A stretch of DNA of 64,000 nucleotides from JAUIJL01 sp965366625 (GTDB taxonomy: Bacteria > Acidobacteriota > Thermoanaerobaculia > Multivoradales > J023): contig CBDUGP010000039.1 of NCBI GenBank assembly GCA_965366625.1, positions 6,511 through 70,510 of the forward strand, given 5' to 3'. Positions 33,430 through 41,881 of the stretch are shown here, piece by piece. The translations under genes and the position numbers were made by a program. Position 1 is the first letter of the stretch. The number at the start of each line of letters is the position of its first letter. The notes under the pieces were generated by a model. The model saw nothing but the letters and a program-made list of their open reading frames with translations, was not told the origin of the DNA and did not search any database.

Positions 33430-34269
33430 ATGAGCCCGACTCCTGTACCCTCGGAACTCGACCGGTTGGCGAGACTGCCCGCTTGGGAATGGCCTTCTAG
33501 CGCCGCTGACGTGATTCTAGGCTCCCTAAGGGACACCGAGACGACATCTTCGGGCAAGCTGATCGCCGCAAGGCTGGCGGGTGATCTCGTCGTCATGAAC
33601 GATGAGATTGCCGACGCGTTGCTGGCGATTGTTCAAAACGGAGATTCAGACGAGAAATTGCGCGGCGCAGCGGCCATTGCGTTCGGCGCGGTGTTGGAGG
33701 AAGTCGATATCGATGGATTCAATGATTTCGAGCCTCCCAGCGTCACTGAGGCCACGTTTCATCGGATTCAAGACACCCTCAAAAAGGTCTACTTCGACGG
33801 CGCGGCACCCGTGCTCGTCCGGCGTCGTGCCCTAGAGGCTTCCATTCGAGAGCCCCGAGATTGGCATGCCGGAGCGGTCGCTGCAGCTTGGGCCACCGGT
33901 GATCGAAATTGGCAAGTGACCGCTGTTTTTGCCATGGGTTGGATGCCCGGCTTTGAGGACCAAATCGTCGAAGCCCTTGAAAGCGAAGACGAACTCCTGC
34001 TGAGCGAAGCGGTGACCGCGGCCGGTATGCGTGAACTCGACGCGGCTTGGCCTGTCGTCACCCGGCTCTTGAGTTCTCGGGATACGGACAAGAATCTCTT
34101 AGTTGCCGCCATCGAAGCAGCATGCTCGATTCGTCCAAAGGAAGCTCGTTCCGCCCTGTCCGACGCGCTGCGCAGCAATGACGAGGACATTGCAGAATTG
34201 GCTCAAGAAGCCCTCGACATGGCGGAAGCTCTATCTGGGAATCCTTGGGACGACGAAGACTTTTTTTGA
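33430..34269 (+). CDS. HEAT-repeat protein
   Basis: The 279-residue protein lacks a signal peptide and consists of helical pairs of the HEAT type: LRGAAAIAFGAVLEEVD, VRRRALEASIREPRDWHAGA, WQVTAVFAMGWMPGFEDQIV, LLSEAVTAAGMRELDAAWPV, then KNLLVAAIEAACSIRPKEAR. It ends in a very acidic tail (NPWDDEDFF). HEAT repeats form scaffolds for protein binding; the partner here is unknown. It stands alone at the left edge of a stretch with decayed genes. Confidence 0.8.
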   Translation: MSPTPVPSELDRLARLPAWEWPSSAADVILGSLRDTETTSSGKLIAARLAGDLVVMNDEIADALLAIVQNGDSDEKLRGAAAIAFGAVLEEVDIDGFNDFEPPSVTEATFHRIQDTLKKVYFDGAAPVLVRRRALEASIREPRDWHAGAVAAAWATGDRNWQVTAVFAMGWMPGFEDQIVEALESEDELLLSEAVTAAGMRELDAAWPVVTRLLSSRDTDKNLLVAAIEAACSIRPKEARSALSDALRSNDEDIAELAQEALDMAEALSGNPWDDEDFF

Positions 34270-34459
34270 GCCCACTAACAGGCTGTGGCGGAAGTCTCGC
34301 GCCGGCTCGGTCCAGACTATTTCAGCCATCGAGTCATACGATTTTTGGCTTCGGCGTGCGATACCACGCGATCTTCTGCGATAGCCGTTTCGCCGCGGGC
34401 GATACCTTCGAGCAGATCCATGCGCTGCTGCAGAAGCTCAAAGGTCTCAACATCGACAA

Positions 34460-35017
34460 TTGGGCTTCAGCCACTTGCTGGCCCAAGGCGCCCTCGATGG
34501 AGACCAAGGCCGATACCTAAAGGCCATTCAACGCAACGCGGAATCCTTATTGGGAGTGATCGACGACATCCTCGACCTATCGAGAATCGAAGTCGGACGA
34601 ATCGAGCTGAGCCCAAAGCCTTTTAGGCTCAGCTCCTTGGTGGATGAGGTGGCGGAACGGTTCTCCCAGCCCATTCAAGCCAAAGGGCTGAGTTTGCGCC
34701 GGCACATAGACCCGCAAGTACCGAGCACCCTGATCGGGGACCGGTCCCGCCTGGGGCAGGTTCTCAATAACCTTTTCGGAAATGCTATTAAATTTACTTC
34801 TGAAGGAAGCATCTCGCTGGCGGTTTCGGTGGCAGAGCATCTGGACGGTGAGGTCATCCTGCGAATGACCGTCCAAGACACAGGGACGGGAATGGCTGAG
34901 GAAGACACCCAGGAGATCTTCGAGACCTTTTCGCAAATCGATGCCTCGATCGAGAGGCGATCATCATGTTGCTTCGCTATCGAACGACTGCCGGCAAGCT
35001 GGCTCGGGCCCGGATGA
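34460..35017 (+). pseudogene. Truncated histidine kinase remnant
   Basis: The frame starts abruptly within a HisKA domain: GFSHLL...GRYLKAIQRNAESLL and DILDLSRIEVGRIEL are typical, but the phospho-acceptor His segment upstream is absent. The HATPase N box (LGQVLNNLFGNAIKF) and G1 box (VQDTGTGMAEEDTQEI) are present. The sequence loses similarity right after FSQIDASIERR, where GTGLGL should follow. There is no good start codon (ATT at 34460). It is therefore a fragment cut at both ends. The 190 bp before it and the 150 bp after it hold no gene I can support. Confidence 0.8.
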
Positions 35018-35121
35018 GCCGTCAACAGCGCCACAAGCATCGCTCTCACCAGCAACGGAAGCCCAGACAGTCGTCAATCGCCTTATGCTACCTTGGTTGG
35101 AAGGGATTCGTGGAAAGCCGG

Positions 35122-35149
35122 ATACTCATTGAAGTATACTCATTGTATA
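35122..35149 (+). promoter_or_regulatory. Probable mazEF operator and -10 region
   Basis: ATACTCATTG is repeated at 35122-35131 and 35136-35145. The second copy sits within an inverted repeat TATAC-TCATT-GTATA (35135-35149), whose left half contains a TATACT -10 hexamer. MazE-type antitoxins usually bind such palindromes over their own promoter. Confidence 0.55.
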
Positions 35150-35166
35150 GCTAGAAGAAGGAGCGC

Positions 35167-35409
35167 ATGCAGACCAAAGTTCAAAAGTGGGGCAACAGCC
35201 TGGGTCTTCGTATCCCGAAGTCCTTCGCCGAGCAGGCCGGAGTCGAAGCAGGTTCCGAGGTGGATCTTTCCGTAAAGAACGGTGAACTCATCATTCGACC
35301 GCGTCGCCTTCCCAGATACGATCTTGAAGACCTGCTCCACGGAATCACTGCGGAAAATACCCACGCGGAGGTTGAGACAGGCGATCGGGTTGGGCGGGAA
35401 GTCTGGTAG
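35167..35409 (+). CDS. mazE: MazE-type antitoxin (AbrB fold)
   Basis: The 80-residue protein has the SpoVT/AbrB DNA-binding signature at its N-terminus (VQKWGNSLGLRIPKSFAEQA, then GSEVDLSVKNGELIIRPRR). A short acidic C-terminal tail follows (residues 50-80), which in this family wraps the toxin. AAGGAG lies upstream of the ATG. The stop codon TAG shares its last base with the GTG start of the toxin gene. It should repress the operon and neutralise MazF. Confidence 0.92.
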   Translation: MQTKVQKWGNSLGLRIPKSFAEQAGVEAGSEVDLSVKNGELIIRPRRLPRYDLEDLLHGITAENTHAEVETGDRVGREVW

Positions 35410-35753
35410 TGGCGAAGGCATACGTTCCAGAACGGGGCGATATCGTCTGGCTGCAATTCGATCCACAAGCTGGACACGAGCAGGCTGGCCATCGACCCGC
35501 ATTTGTCGTCTCTCCCCGCGCCTACAACAAGAAGGTAGGGCTGGCACTATTTTGTCCGATCACATCTAGGGCCAAGGGCTATCCATTTGAAGTCCCATTG
35601 CCCGAGGAGTGCAAGGCCCGTGGGTCTATCTTGTCGGACCAACTGAAGAGCTTGGATTGGAAAGCTCGCAAGGCGACTCGATTCGACGCAGCCCCTGAAG
35701 AAGTGGTTCAAGAAGTCACAGCGCGTATCCTGGCCCTCGTGGGCCCCCAATAG
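35409..35753 (+). CDS. mazF: MazF-type mRNA interferase toxin
   Basis: The 114-residue protein fits the MazF/PemK fold: YVPERGDIVWLQFDPQAGHE, QAGHRPAFVVSPRAYN, LALFCPITSRAKGYPFEV and SILSDQLKSLDWKAR with the conserved S-x-D-Q. It is predicted to cleave single-stranded mRNA at short sequence motifs. It starts at a GTG that overlaps the antitoxin stop by one base, a typical coupled arrangement. The length is normal for the family, and no inactivating change is visible. Confidence 0.93.
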   Translation: MAKAYVPERGDIVWLQFDPQAGHEQAGHRPAFVVSPRAYNKKVGLALFCPITSRAKGYPFEVPLPEECKARGSILSDQLKSLDWKARKATRFDAAPEEVVQEVTARILALVGPQ

Positions 35754-35761
35754 GCCCCTTC

Positions 35762-36199
35762 GTGCCTGGCCCCTTCGTGCCAGCCACTTTGCCCTCCGTG
35801 CCAGCCACTCTGGGAACGCAACTCCTTCCGTGTGCCCTCGAATCCCAGTCCCGACCAGCTGCCCTGGCCATGGGTCTACGGCGACGCCATGCAGTCTCCG
35901 GCCGGCGGGGTCCCAACACGCCCACTGCCCAACAGATGGAAAATATGGTCCATCACTTCGGCAGCATGGGAACCCTCGAAGAACGTCCGGGCCCTGAGGA
36001 CGATCCCAACGTGCCGAGCCGACTCTTGGTCGCCACCTTTGGCCCCGGCCTACCGATCCCAACCGATACCGACACTGCCGCCGAAACCACGGCACGCCTC
36101 GCCAAGGCCCACAAGGCGATCCAAAACGACACCGGCTGGGCGTCCTCCGAGGAGGCGGCCCGAGCGCCGTTACCGGTCAAGGTACCGAAGAAGAAATAA
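35762..36199 (+). CDS. Hypothetical protein, uncertain 5' part
   Basis: The C-terminal 88 residues (from the Met at 35933) have codon use like the neighbours and a plausible mixed composition (MVHHFGSMGTLEERPG, ARLAKAHKAIQNDTGW), ending in a basic KVPKKK. The first 57 residues contain a short repeat (VPATLPSVPATL) and look less genuine; an overlapping frame (WVYGDAMQSPAGG) is equally good there, so a frameshift is possible. A perfect hairpin follows the stop codon. I recognise no family. It lies 8 bp after mazF and could be a third, unrelated gene of that unit. Confidence 0.4.
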   Translation: MPGPFVPATLPSVPATLGTQLLPCALESQSRPAALAMGLRRRHAVSGRRGPNTPTAQQMENMVHHFGSMGTLEERPGPEDDPNVPSRLLVATFGPGLPIPTDTDTAAETTARLAKAHKAIQNDTGWASSEEAARAPLPVKVPKKK

Positions 36200-36207
36200 A
36201 CCAAGCA

Positions 36208-36232
36208 GTCGGGTGCCGACTCGGCACCCGAC
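36208..36232. terminator. Perfect 12-bp stem hairpin
   Basis: GTCGGGTGCCGA pairs perfectly with TCGGCACCCGAC around a single central C. It lies 9 bp after the hypothetical gene. It lacks a T-run and is symmetrical, so it may act in both directions between convergent units. Confidence 0.55.
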
Positions 36233-36348
36233 CGACATCTCCGATTCTTGGTATCCCGTTCCGAGCAACACCCCGTCGGCGCTACTACGAGCTGCGGGGT
36301 TGGGAATGGCCTGAGTAACCACGGCCGGCCATCGCTAGGGTGTCCGGG

Positions 36349-37968
36349 CTAGGAGTCGGAGTCCTCGGTCCACACCATGGGCGGCAGCTCCACGGACTCC
36401 GGTAGGCCTTGGAAATCGCCGGTTTCGAGCCATTTTAGGATCGCGTCCTCAAAGCCCTCGACCTCCTTGAGTGCCTCTCGCAAAGCGCCATGGGAGCCCC
36501 CCTCCACATGCACGAAGTGGTGATGGTCGAAGAATTTGCGCGCTTCCACGGCGTTCTCATAGGGCGTCGAGGTGTCCCAATTTCCTTGCACGAGCACGGT
36601 CGGCACCGAGGATTCGAAGGGCTCGCGGAACGCTTCGCCCAGGTCCGCGTCCCAGGCAGCGCACCCTTCGTCGTAGCCCAACCAGATGGGCCCCAGCATG
36701 GCAGCGGCCGGGTCGTTGCGCAGAATTTCTCCCCGAGCCCGGCTCAGGCCGGAGCTGCAATCGAGCATGTAGAAGGCCGCGTCGGGCAGATAGAGCTCCA
36801 GACGGGACTCCACCAGAGCTGCCACGGCACCCTCGAATCCGCCTTGAATCACCGAATGTAGGGCTTCAGGCCATCCGCGGCTACGGAATCGAAAGCTCGT
36901 ATATCGTCTGGAGTCGGCCAGCAGCTCGCGCAGATGGGCACCGGTCAGCTCCAACTGCACGGTCTCCGCTGTTTCTAAACCGTCGAGTTGCTCCGGATCC
37001 AGATCCACGGATAGTGACAACGGCTGCTGGTCGAGGCGACGAATGGTTTCGGAATAGGCTTTCAGCAGTCCCTCAGACGGCAAACTCAGCGACGGGTCAC
37101 CTTCAGCCGATGTAGCGTAGCCCTCCATGGCGGCGAGCACACCGCTGGGCATATCGTAGGTGTGATCGGGACCCTCCAGGCCGCCGAAGGTGGCGCGAGC
37201 GACGCGTTCGGCATGGCGTCGCAAGATCGTCATACCCCAGTGAGAGCCGAAGCTCACACCCCAAAGCTGAATCCGATCGTAGCCGAGAAAATCCGCCAAA
37301 TCGATCACGTCGTCCGCAGCTTCCAGCACTGTGAAACCGCCGAGATCCAACCCTTGTTCTTCCCAATGCCGACGACAGGCCGCTCGGGCCTCTTTCATCG
37401 CTTGACCATAGACCTCGTCGTCGAGGGCCTCCTGGGCAGTGAGCGGTCCGGCGGGCTCGCACGGTGTGGCGTGGGATGTCCCGAACCCTCGCTGGCCCAC
37501 CACCACCAAATCCGAAACCCGGGTGTGGCGCTCCAGCAAATTCTCGTAATAACCCGGACGACCTAAAAGGGGTCCTAATCCTTCAAAACCTGGGCCTCCC
37601 CGGAGCAGAAAGATCGGCGGCACGTCCGAGTCGGCGCTCGTTTGACGACGAAGCCGGAAGAATTCCAGTTCCAAGGTGGCCACGTCAGGGTTGGCCAGCC
37701 AGGACGGATCGCCAGAGCCGGCGGCACGGCGTACGGGAGCTTGGACGACGCCGCGGTCGTAGACCAAGGTATCCCCGTTCTCCAGCTCCATCGACTCTTC
37801 GAAAAGCCGCCCTTCGACCTGGTGTGGCTCGGGCTCCTCAAGCGTTTTCGGAGCGGGACCTTCGCCGCCACACGCGGTCCAAACCAAAGCCGATACGACC
37901 ATACCGAGCAGGGCCAAGCGAGTTCCACGGAAAGACAGTCTTCGATCTCGCAGCCTAAGTTCCTTCAA
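36349..37968 (-). CDS. Alpha/beta hydrolase lipoprotein (proline iminopeptidase/TAP-like)
   Basis: The 539-residue protein has a lipoprotein signal (LLGMVVSALVWTACGG). The hydrolase fold shows the oxyanion loop LLRGGPGFEG, nucleophile elbow GVSFGSHWG, acid GNWDTSTP and base GGSHGAL. The overall shape, with a large cap and a C-terminal TAP-like part, resembles tripeptidyl aminopeptidases. It probably trims peptides or esters in the envelope. I place the start at the TTG at 37968, with GGAG upstream, overlapping the MarR gene by 14 bp. A longer frame to 38106 has no ribosome-binding site and would put a long basic stretch in front of the signal. Confidence 0.82.
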   Translation of the reverse strand: MKELRLRDRRLSFRGTRLALLGMVVSALVWTACGGEGPAPKTLEEPEPHQVEGRLFEESMELENGDTLVYDRGVVQAPVRRAAGSGDPSWLANPDVATLELEFFRLRRQTSADSDVPPIFLLRGGPGFEGLGPLLGRPGYYENLLERHTRVSDLVVVGQRGFGTSHATPCEPAGPLTAQEALDDEVYGQAMKEARAACRRHWEEQGLDLGGFTVLEAADDVIDLADFLGYDRIQLWGVSFGSHWGMTILRRHAERVARATFGGLEGPDHTYDMPSGVLAAMEGYATSAEGDPSLSLPSEGLLKAYSETIRRLDQQPLSLSVDLDPEQLDGLETAETVQLELTGAHLRELLADSRRYTSFRFRSRGWPEALHSVIQGGFEGAVAALVESRLELYLPDAAFYMLDCSSGLSRARGEILRNDPAAAMLGPIWLGYDEGCAAWDADLGEAFREPFESSVPTVLVQGNWDTSTPYENAVEARKFFDHHHFVHVEGGSHGALREALKEVEGFEDAILKWLETGDFQGLPESVELPPMVWTEDSDS

Positions 37969-38470
37969 CCGATTCTCCAAAAGTTGGGCTGAGCACCAGC
38001 TTGCGCAGCAGACGCTCCAGCTCGTGGCGATCCTTCGGGGTGAGATAGCGCACCTGGCGCTCGGCCTCTTCAAAACGAGCCTCGATAGCCTGATCCACCA
38101 AGTCACGGCCCGCCTCGGTCAGCTGCACGGATCGACTGCGCCGATCGTCAGGGTTCTCGACGCGATCAATCCAACCGCGCTTCTGCAGTCGATCGAGACA
38201 CGCCGTTAACGACCCGCTTTGGATCAGCACGGAGCGCAGCAAATCCGCCGGACGCAGCCGAAAAGGAGCCCCCGACCGGCGAAGCGTGGCCAGCACGTCG
38301 AGATCGGTATAGCCGAGACCAAATGGCGCTAGTGCGTCACCGGCCTGTTTTCTGAGTCGATCCCCCAGAATCAACAGACGCCCCACCACCGCCATCGCTG
38401 AGGTGTTCAGCTCGGGTCGCTCTTGGCGCCAATCCCCTTGAAGACGATCGATTAGATCTTCCGTTTTCAT
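37955..38470 (-). CDS. MarR-family transcriptional regulator
   Basis: The 171-residue protein has the MarR winged helix: GLGYTDLDVLATLRRSG, RPADLLRSVLIQSGSLTACL, and the wing DRVENPDDRRSRSVQLTEAG. It probably controls the overlapping hydrolase gene and itself. Two copies of TTGA-TG-TCAA lie just upstream as candidate operators. MarR proteins normally respond to small aromatic ligands; nothing here identifies the ligand. Confidence 0.92.
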   Translation of the reverse strand: MKTEDLIDRLQGDWRQERPELNTSAMAVVGRLLILGDRLRKQAGDALAPFGLGYTDLDVLATLRRSGAPFRLRPADLLRSVLIQSGSLTACLDRLQKRGWIDRVENPDDRRSRSVQLTEAGRDLVDQAIEARFEEAERQVRYLTPKDRHELERLLRKLVLSPTFGESVEGT

Positions 38471-38494
38471 ATTCGAAATATAGTCCTTAGTTGT

Positions 38495-38520
38495 CTTGAT
38501 GTCAAATATCTTGATGTCAA
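38495..38520 (-). promoter_or_regulatory. Candidate MarR operator: two TTGATGTCAA boxes
   Basis: CTTGATGTCAA occurs at 38495-38505 and 38510-38520, a period of 15 bp. Each box is an imperfect palindrome (TTGA-N2-TCAA). They lie 25-50 bp upstream of the MarR ATG. A further near-palindrome, ATATTCGAAATAT, covers the start codon itself. Confidence 0.55.
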
Positions 38521-38521
38521 G

Positions 38522-38705
38522 AGATGTGTTGATGCCGCACCATGGGCTTTTATCAACCCAGCCAAGAGCTCAGCGGTGCCAACCGCATGCTGATGATCGG
38601 CGCCACGGTGGTCTCGAGCCCCGCTGGAATCGCTTGAATGTGTTCAGGACCATGCTCGCAGCCCTGACCTCCGGCATGCTGATCCTGTTGGTGCTTAGGC
38701 TTTGA
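38522..38705 (+). pseudogene. Possible remnant of a small membrane protein
   Basis: The last 27 codons (RWNRLNVFRTMLAALTSGML, then a hydrophobic end) look like the C-terminal membrane helix of a DUF1772-like protein. The sequence before it (GANRMLMIGATVV) is in another frame. It would be divergent from the MarR gene, a common partner arrangement. The rest of the 446-bp gap up to 38916 holds no supported gene. Confidence 0.25.
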
Positions 38706-38916
38706 GAGAGAGCCCCCGCGCGCAGGGAGCCGCTCGGATCCCCTCTCACGCTCTGCAGCGGATCAAAAACGTGGCGGAGCCCCGCCCCAATTGACCGAAT
38801 TTGGGCAAACCGCGGCCTCAAATCACCACGTATCAGGCCGCCTTGCCTCCCCGGCTGCACCGAATCTGCATTTCGAGACGATAGGTTTTCCGGTAGAGAA
38901 ACCCGGAGGAAACACC

Positions 38917-40176
38917 ATGGGAACTATTCGTTTCGTTTTCAAGTTATTGATTCGTTTTCACTTTTTCGGCAGCCTGGCAATCGTGCTTTTGGCGTCGGCG
39001 GTGATGGCGTTTCGCATTGCAGATCGATTTCATTTTGCGTCCGGTGAGCTGCATCGGGATGTGACGGAGCGCTGGGGCGCGCCGATTGAGCAGCCCGTGC
39101 CGTCGGTGCGATTTGTGGAGAGTGGCTCGGTTTTTAATCGGCTGGAAAGCCTGCCCTTGGCGCGGCAGGAGGTGCGGGTCGATGCGGAGATGAGTTATCG
39201 AAAGCGGGGATTGGTGTACTTTTCCGGTTTCGATTTCACCTTCAACGGTTCCTATCGACTTCATAACGATCAGGGAAAAACCATTGATTTGGTCTTCGTA
39301 TTTCCCCTGCAAATGATCAAGGATCGGGTGTTGTTGTCCGACCTGAGCTTTCGGGTCGACGGTGAGCTGGCCGAGGCCGAGCTGGGGGAGGATCGGCGAC
39401 GTTTGCAGTGGACGGGGCGCTTGGCGGACGGCGAGGCTGTGGATATCGATATTGAGCTGCGCGGTCGTGGCCTCGACAGCTTCACCTATCGCTTAGATCC
39501 CGAGCTGCCGGTGCGCGACTTCACCTTTCAGATGCACATCCGCGGGGGTGACGGTTTCGATTATCGCCCCGGCGTTTTGCCGGCCACGGAGGTTACCGAG
39601 ACCGATCACGAAACCGTTTTGGCGTGGTCCTACGACTCTCTCGAATCGGGGGTCGCGGTGGGCGCTGTATTGCCGTCGGTGAAGGCCTTCGACGACATGA
39701 TCCTGCAGATGATCCGCCACGGCTTGGTGGCGTTTTTGGTGTTCTTCGCCTCCGCCGCCGCCCTCTTCGAGCGCTTTGGGGTGCGGCCGCGTTTTTACCA
39801 AAGTTATTTGCTCGCCGCCGGCTGGGCCTTCTTCTACGTGTTGCTGCCCTATTTGGCGGCCTTTGTGCACTTCTACCTGGCCTACGGCATTTCCTTGGTG
39901 CTGATCGTGGGTTTGTTGCATCGATTCTTGGTGGGTTTGGCGGGCGCTTTGGCCCGGCGACCGGCGGCGCTGGTACTGCTCTGTAGCCTGGTAGTACCGA
40001 CCTTCGCCCTGGTGATGCGTGGCTATACCGGTTTGATTTATACCCTGGAGCTGTTGGTGATGCTCGGCGTTTTGCTCCATCAAATGATTCGACCAGAGGT
40101 GGTGGCAGCCATAGACGAAGTGTTGGCTCCATCGGACGTTGTAGATCTTTCGAGCTTGGAGGAAAACCATGTTTGA
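38917..40176 (+). CDS. CreD-like inner membrane protein
   Basis: The 419-residue protein has one N-terminal transmembrane helix, a large periplasmic beta-rich domain (about residues 45-270) and about six C-terminal helices (VAFLVFFASAAALF, YLLAAGWAFFYVLLPYLAAF, and so on). That topology, and the sequence around SGVAVGAVLPSVKAFD, resemble CreD, although the match is weak. CreD proteins are linked to envelope stress and beta-lactam response in enterobacteria. The ATG at 38917 has a strong ribosome-binding site (CCGGAGGAAAC). The stop overlaps the next gene by 8 bp, so the two are cotranslated. Confidence 0.65.
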   Translation: MGTIRFVFKLLIRFHFFGSLAIVLLASAVMAFRIADRFHFASGELHRDVTERWGAPIEQPVPSVRFVESGSVFNRLESLPLARQEVRVDAEMSYRKRGLVYFSGFDFTFNGSYRLHNDQGKTIDLVFVFPLQMIKDRVLLSDLSFRVDGELAEAELGEDRRRLQWTGRLADGEAVDIDIELRGRGLDSFTYRLDPELPVRDFTFQMHIRGGDGFDYRPGVLPATEVTETDHETVLAWSYDSLESGVAVGAVLPSVKAFDDMILQMIRHGLVAFLVFFASAAALFERFGVRPRFYQSYLLAAGWAFFYVLLPYLAAFVHFYLAYGISLVLIVGLLHRFLVGLAGALARRPAALVLLCSLVVPTFALVMRGYTGLIYTLELLVMLGVLLHQMIRPEVVAAIDEVLAPSDVVDLSSLEENHV

Positions 40177-41452
40177 GCCCAGAAATCGGATGCGCAGACG
40201 TGCCATGGCTCCAGGATTCGTTTCGCTAGGTATCGGCTGGATGCTCCTGCTCGTGGCGTGGAGCCGGCCAACCTTTGCCCAGACGCCCCCGCCGGACTTG
40301 CCGGCGGTGGCGTCGGCTTCGTTGCCCCTGGAAGAAGTCCTACGTCTACACCGCGAGCGCGACGAGGCCTTGGAGCAACGGCGTCAACAGGCGCCGCCGA
40401 TGGCCGGGGCAGTGGATTTGTTGGCGTTCCGTGGCCGGGTGCTCGACGATGCATTGGAAATCCGCGCCAAGGTGCAGGCCACGGTTTTCGAGGATCCACG
40501 ATACGAAGAGCAACCGTGGGTGGAGCTGCCCCTGCTCGAAATGGGGCCTCAGATCTTGCTCGACGCGGTGCCTTCGGGGCGGGGATTCTCCCTGGCTGTG
40601 GTGGACGATCGATTAGTGCTTTTGGCCCGGCAGGCGGGGTCTTGGTCGTTCGAGTTATCGTTCTTGGCTCGGGCCGAAAGCCTGGGTGATCGACGTCGGG
40701 TTTTGATTCGACCGGCCCCGTCCACCGCTTCGGTGTTGAAATTGGAAGTGGACGATGGCCATTTTCGCTTGTTGGAGGCGGACGGTGTGCCCGAGGCTGA
40801 CGGATTCCGGCTTTTCGCCCGACAGGATCGTTTTGAAGTGGTGTGGCGTCGTCTGAAATCCGCTCCGTCCGTGGCCGAGGTGGACCTGACCCGTCCACCG
40901 ATCGAAGCGGTGGTGGAAAAAGCACAACTGTCCACGGTGTCGACCTTGGAGGGGGAGATCCACCATCGCCTGCTCTACGATCTGAGGTTTGAGGGGCAGC
41001 GAACGTGGGAAGCGCAGATTCCCGACGGCACCGACCTGCACAAGGTCTTTGTCAACGGTCGCTCGATTCCCTTCGAGCTGGAAGCCAATGTCCTGCGTTT
41101 GACGGTCGAGCCGGTTCGGGCCGGGGACCGTCACGGCTCCGTGGAACTCGTGATGCGCCCGCCGCGGGAGAGCTATCACCTGTCGGGAGAGCTGGTGCTG
41201 ACCCTGCCTTCGGTGTCGTGGCCGATCAACCACGTCTACGCCCGGCTGCACCTGCCGGAGGTGTTCACTTACCGATGGTCCGGCGGCAGCTTGGCGCCCG
41301 CGGAAGCCGTGCCAAAGGCCGAGCTGACCTATGTGCTGCCGACCCCAGGAGACGAGCTGTTGTTCCACCAAACGTTGGTACACGGGTCGAGCCCGACCTT
41401 GCGGGTGGAATACGACATCGAGCTCGAAGGGCAATTCTTCATCGGGCCGTGA
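40169..41452 (+). CDS. Exported protein paired with the CreD-like protein
   Basis: The 427-residue protein has a signal peptide (MLLLVAWSRPTFAQTPP). The mature part is mostly beta, with a coiled helix near residues 50-75 (LPLEEVLRLHRERDEALEQR). The late segment (TVSTLEGEIHHRLLYDLRFE, then EAQIPDGTDLHKVFVNGRS) looks like an immunoglobulin-like or beta-sandwich fold, and is followed by LSGELVLTLPSVSWPINHVY. I recognise no family. The start overlaps the CreD-like gene by 8 bp and carries its own GGAGGAAAACC site, the same type as that gene. The two products probably act together in the envelope. Confidence 0.7.
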   Translation: MFEPRNRMRRRAMAPGFVSLGIGWMLLLVAWSRPTFAQTPPPDLPAVASASLPLEEVLRLHRERDEALEQRRQQAPPMAGAVDLLAFRGRVLDDALEIRAKVQATVFEDPRYEEQPWVELPLLEMGPQILLDAVPSGRGFSLAVVDDRLVLLARQAGSWSFELSFLARAESLGDRRRVLIRPAPSTASVLKLEVDDGHFRLLEADGVPEADGFRLFARQDRFEVVWRRLKSAPSVAEVDLTRPPIEAVVEKAQLSTVSTLEGEIHHRLLYDLRFEGQRTWEAQIPDGTDLHKVFVNGRSIPFELEANVLRLTVEPVRAGDRHGSVELVMRPPRESYHLSGELVLTLPSVSWPINHVYARLHLPEVFTYRWSGGSLAPAEAVPKAELTYVLPTPGDELLFHQTLVHGSSPTLRVEYDIELEGQFFIGP

Positions 41453-41881
41453 ACGTAGGCGCTGGGCTCAGGCGAGAAACGAGCCGCTGCCGAAGTTTGA
41501 CTGAGCTTCCCGGCCTGGCGGAAGGGCCCGTGTGGATGGTCGGCGACGGAGATCGTGACCGCGGTCGGGAACCAATTCAGCACTTGAAGTCTTGCAGGAA
41601 GTTGGTGCCCACACGGCGAATCGGCCGGATCTCGCCGCCGGACCGTCATTGATCGAACGGTGGACGATGGCGTCGGGATCTGGTCTCGACAGGTCTACTG
41701 TCCTCGACCAGGGCTGCGGACGGGAGATTCTTCGCATTTCCAAAGCATAGCTTTCAAATGAGGGTTTTTGGATCGGCGATCGCCGTGATATCTTCCGGCC
41801 AAATCGATTTACTAGGGCAGATCGAGCCGCTTCGGACCCTCCGGCTCCGGCATCGAGCAGCCCCAGATAGGAGAGCGAGGC
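41453..41881. other. Intergenic region of 429 bp
   Basis: No frame on either strand has a convincing start, codon use and length. A 145-codon minus frame exists but its product is unlike any protein I know and it overlaps the symporter start. The promoter of the symporter operon probably lies in the last 130 bp. AGGAGAGCGAGGC precedes the ATG at 41882. Confidence 0.6.
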
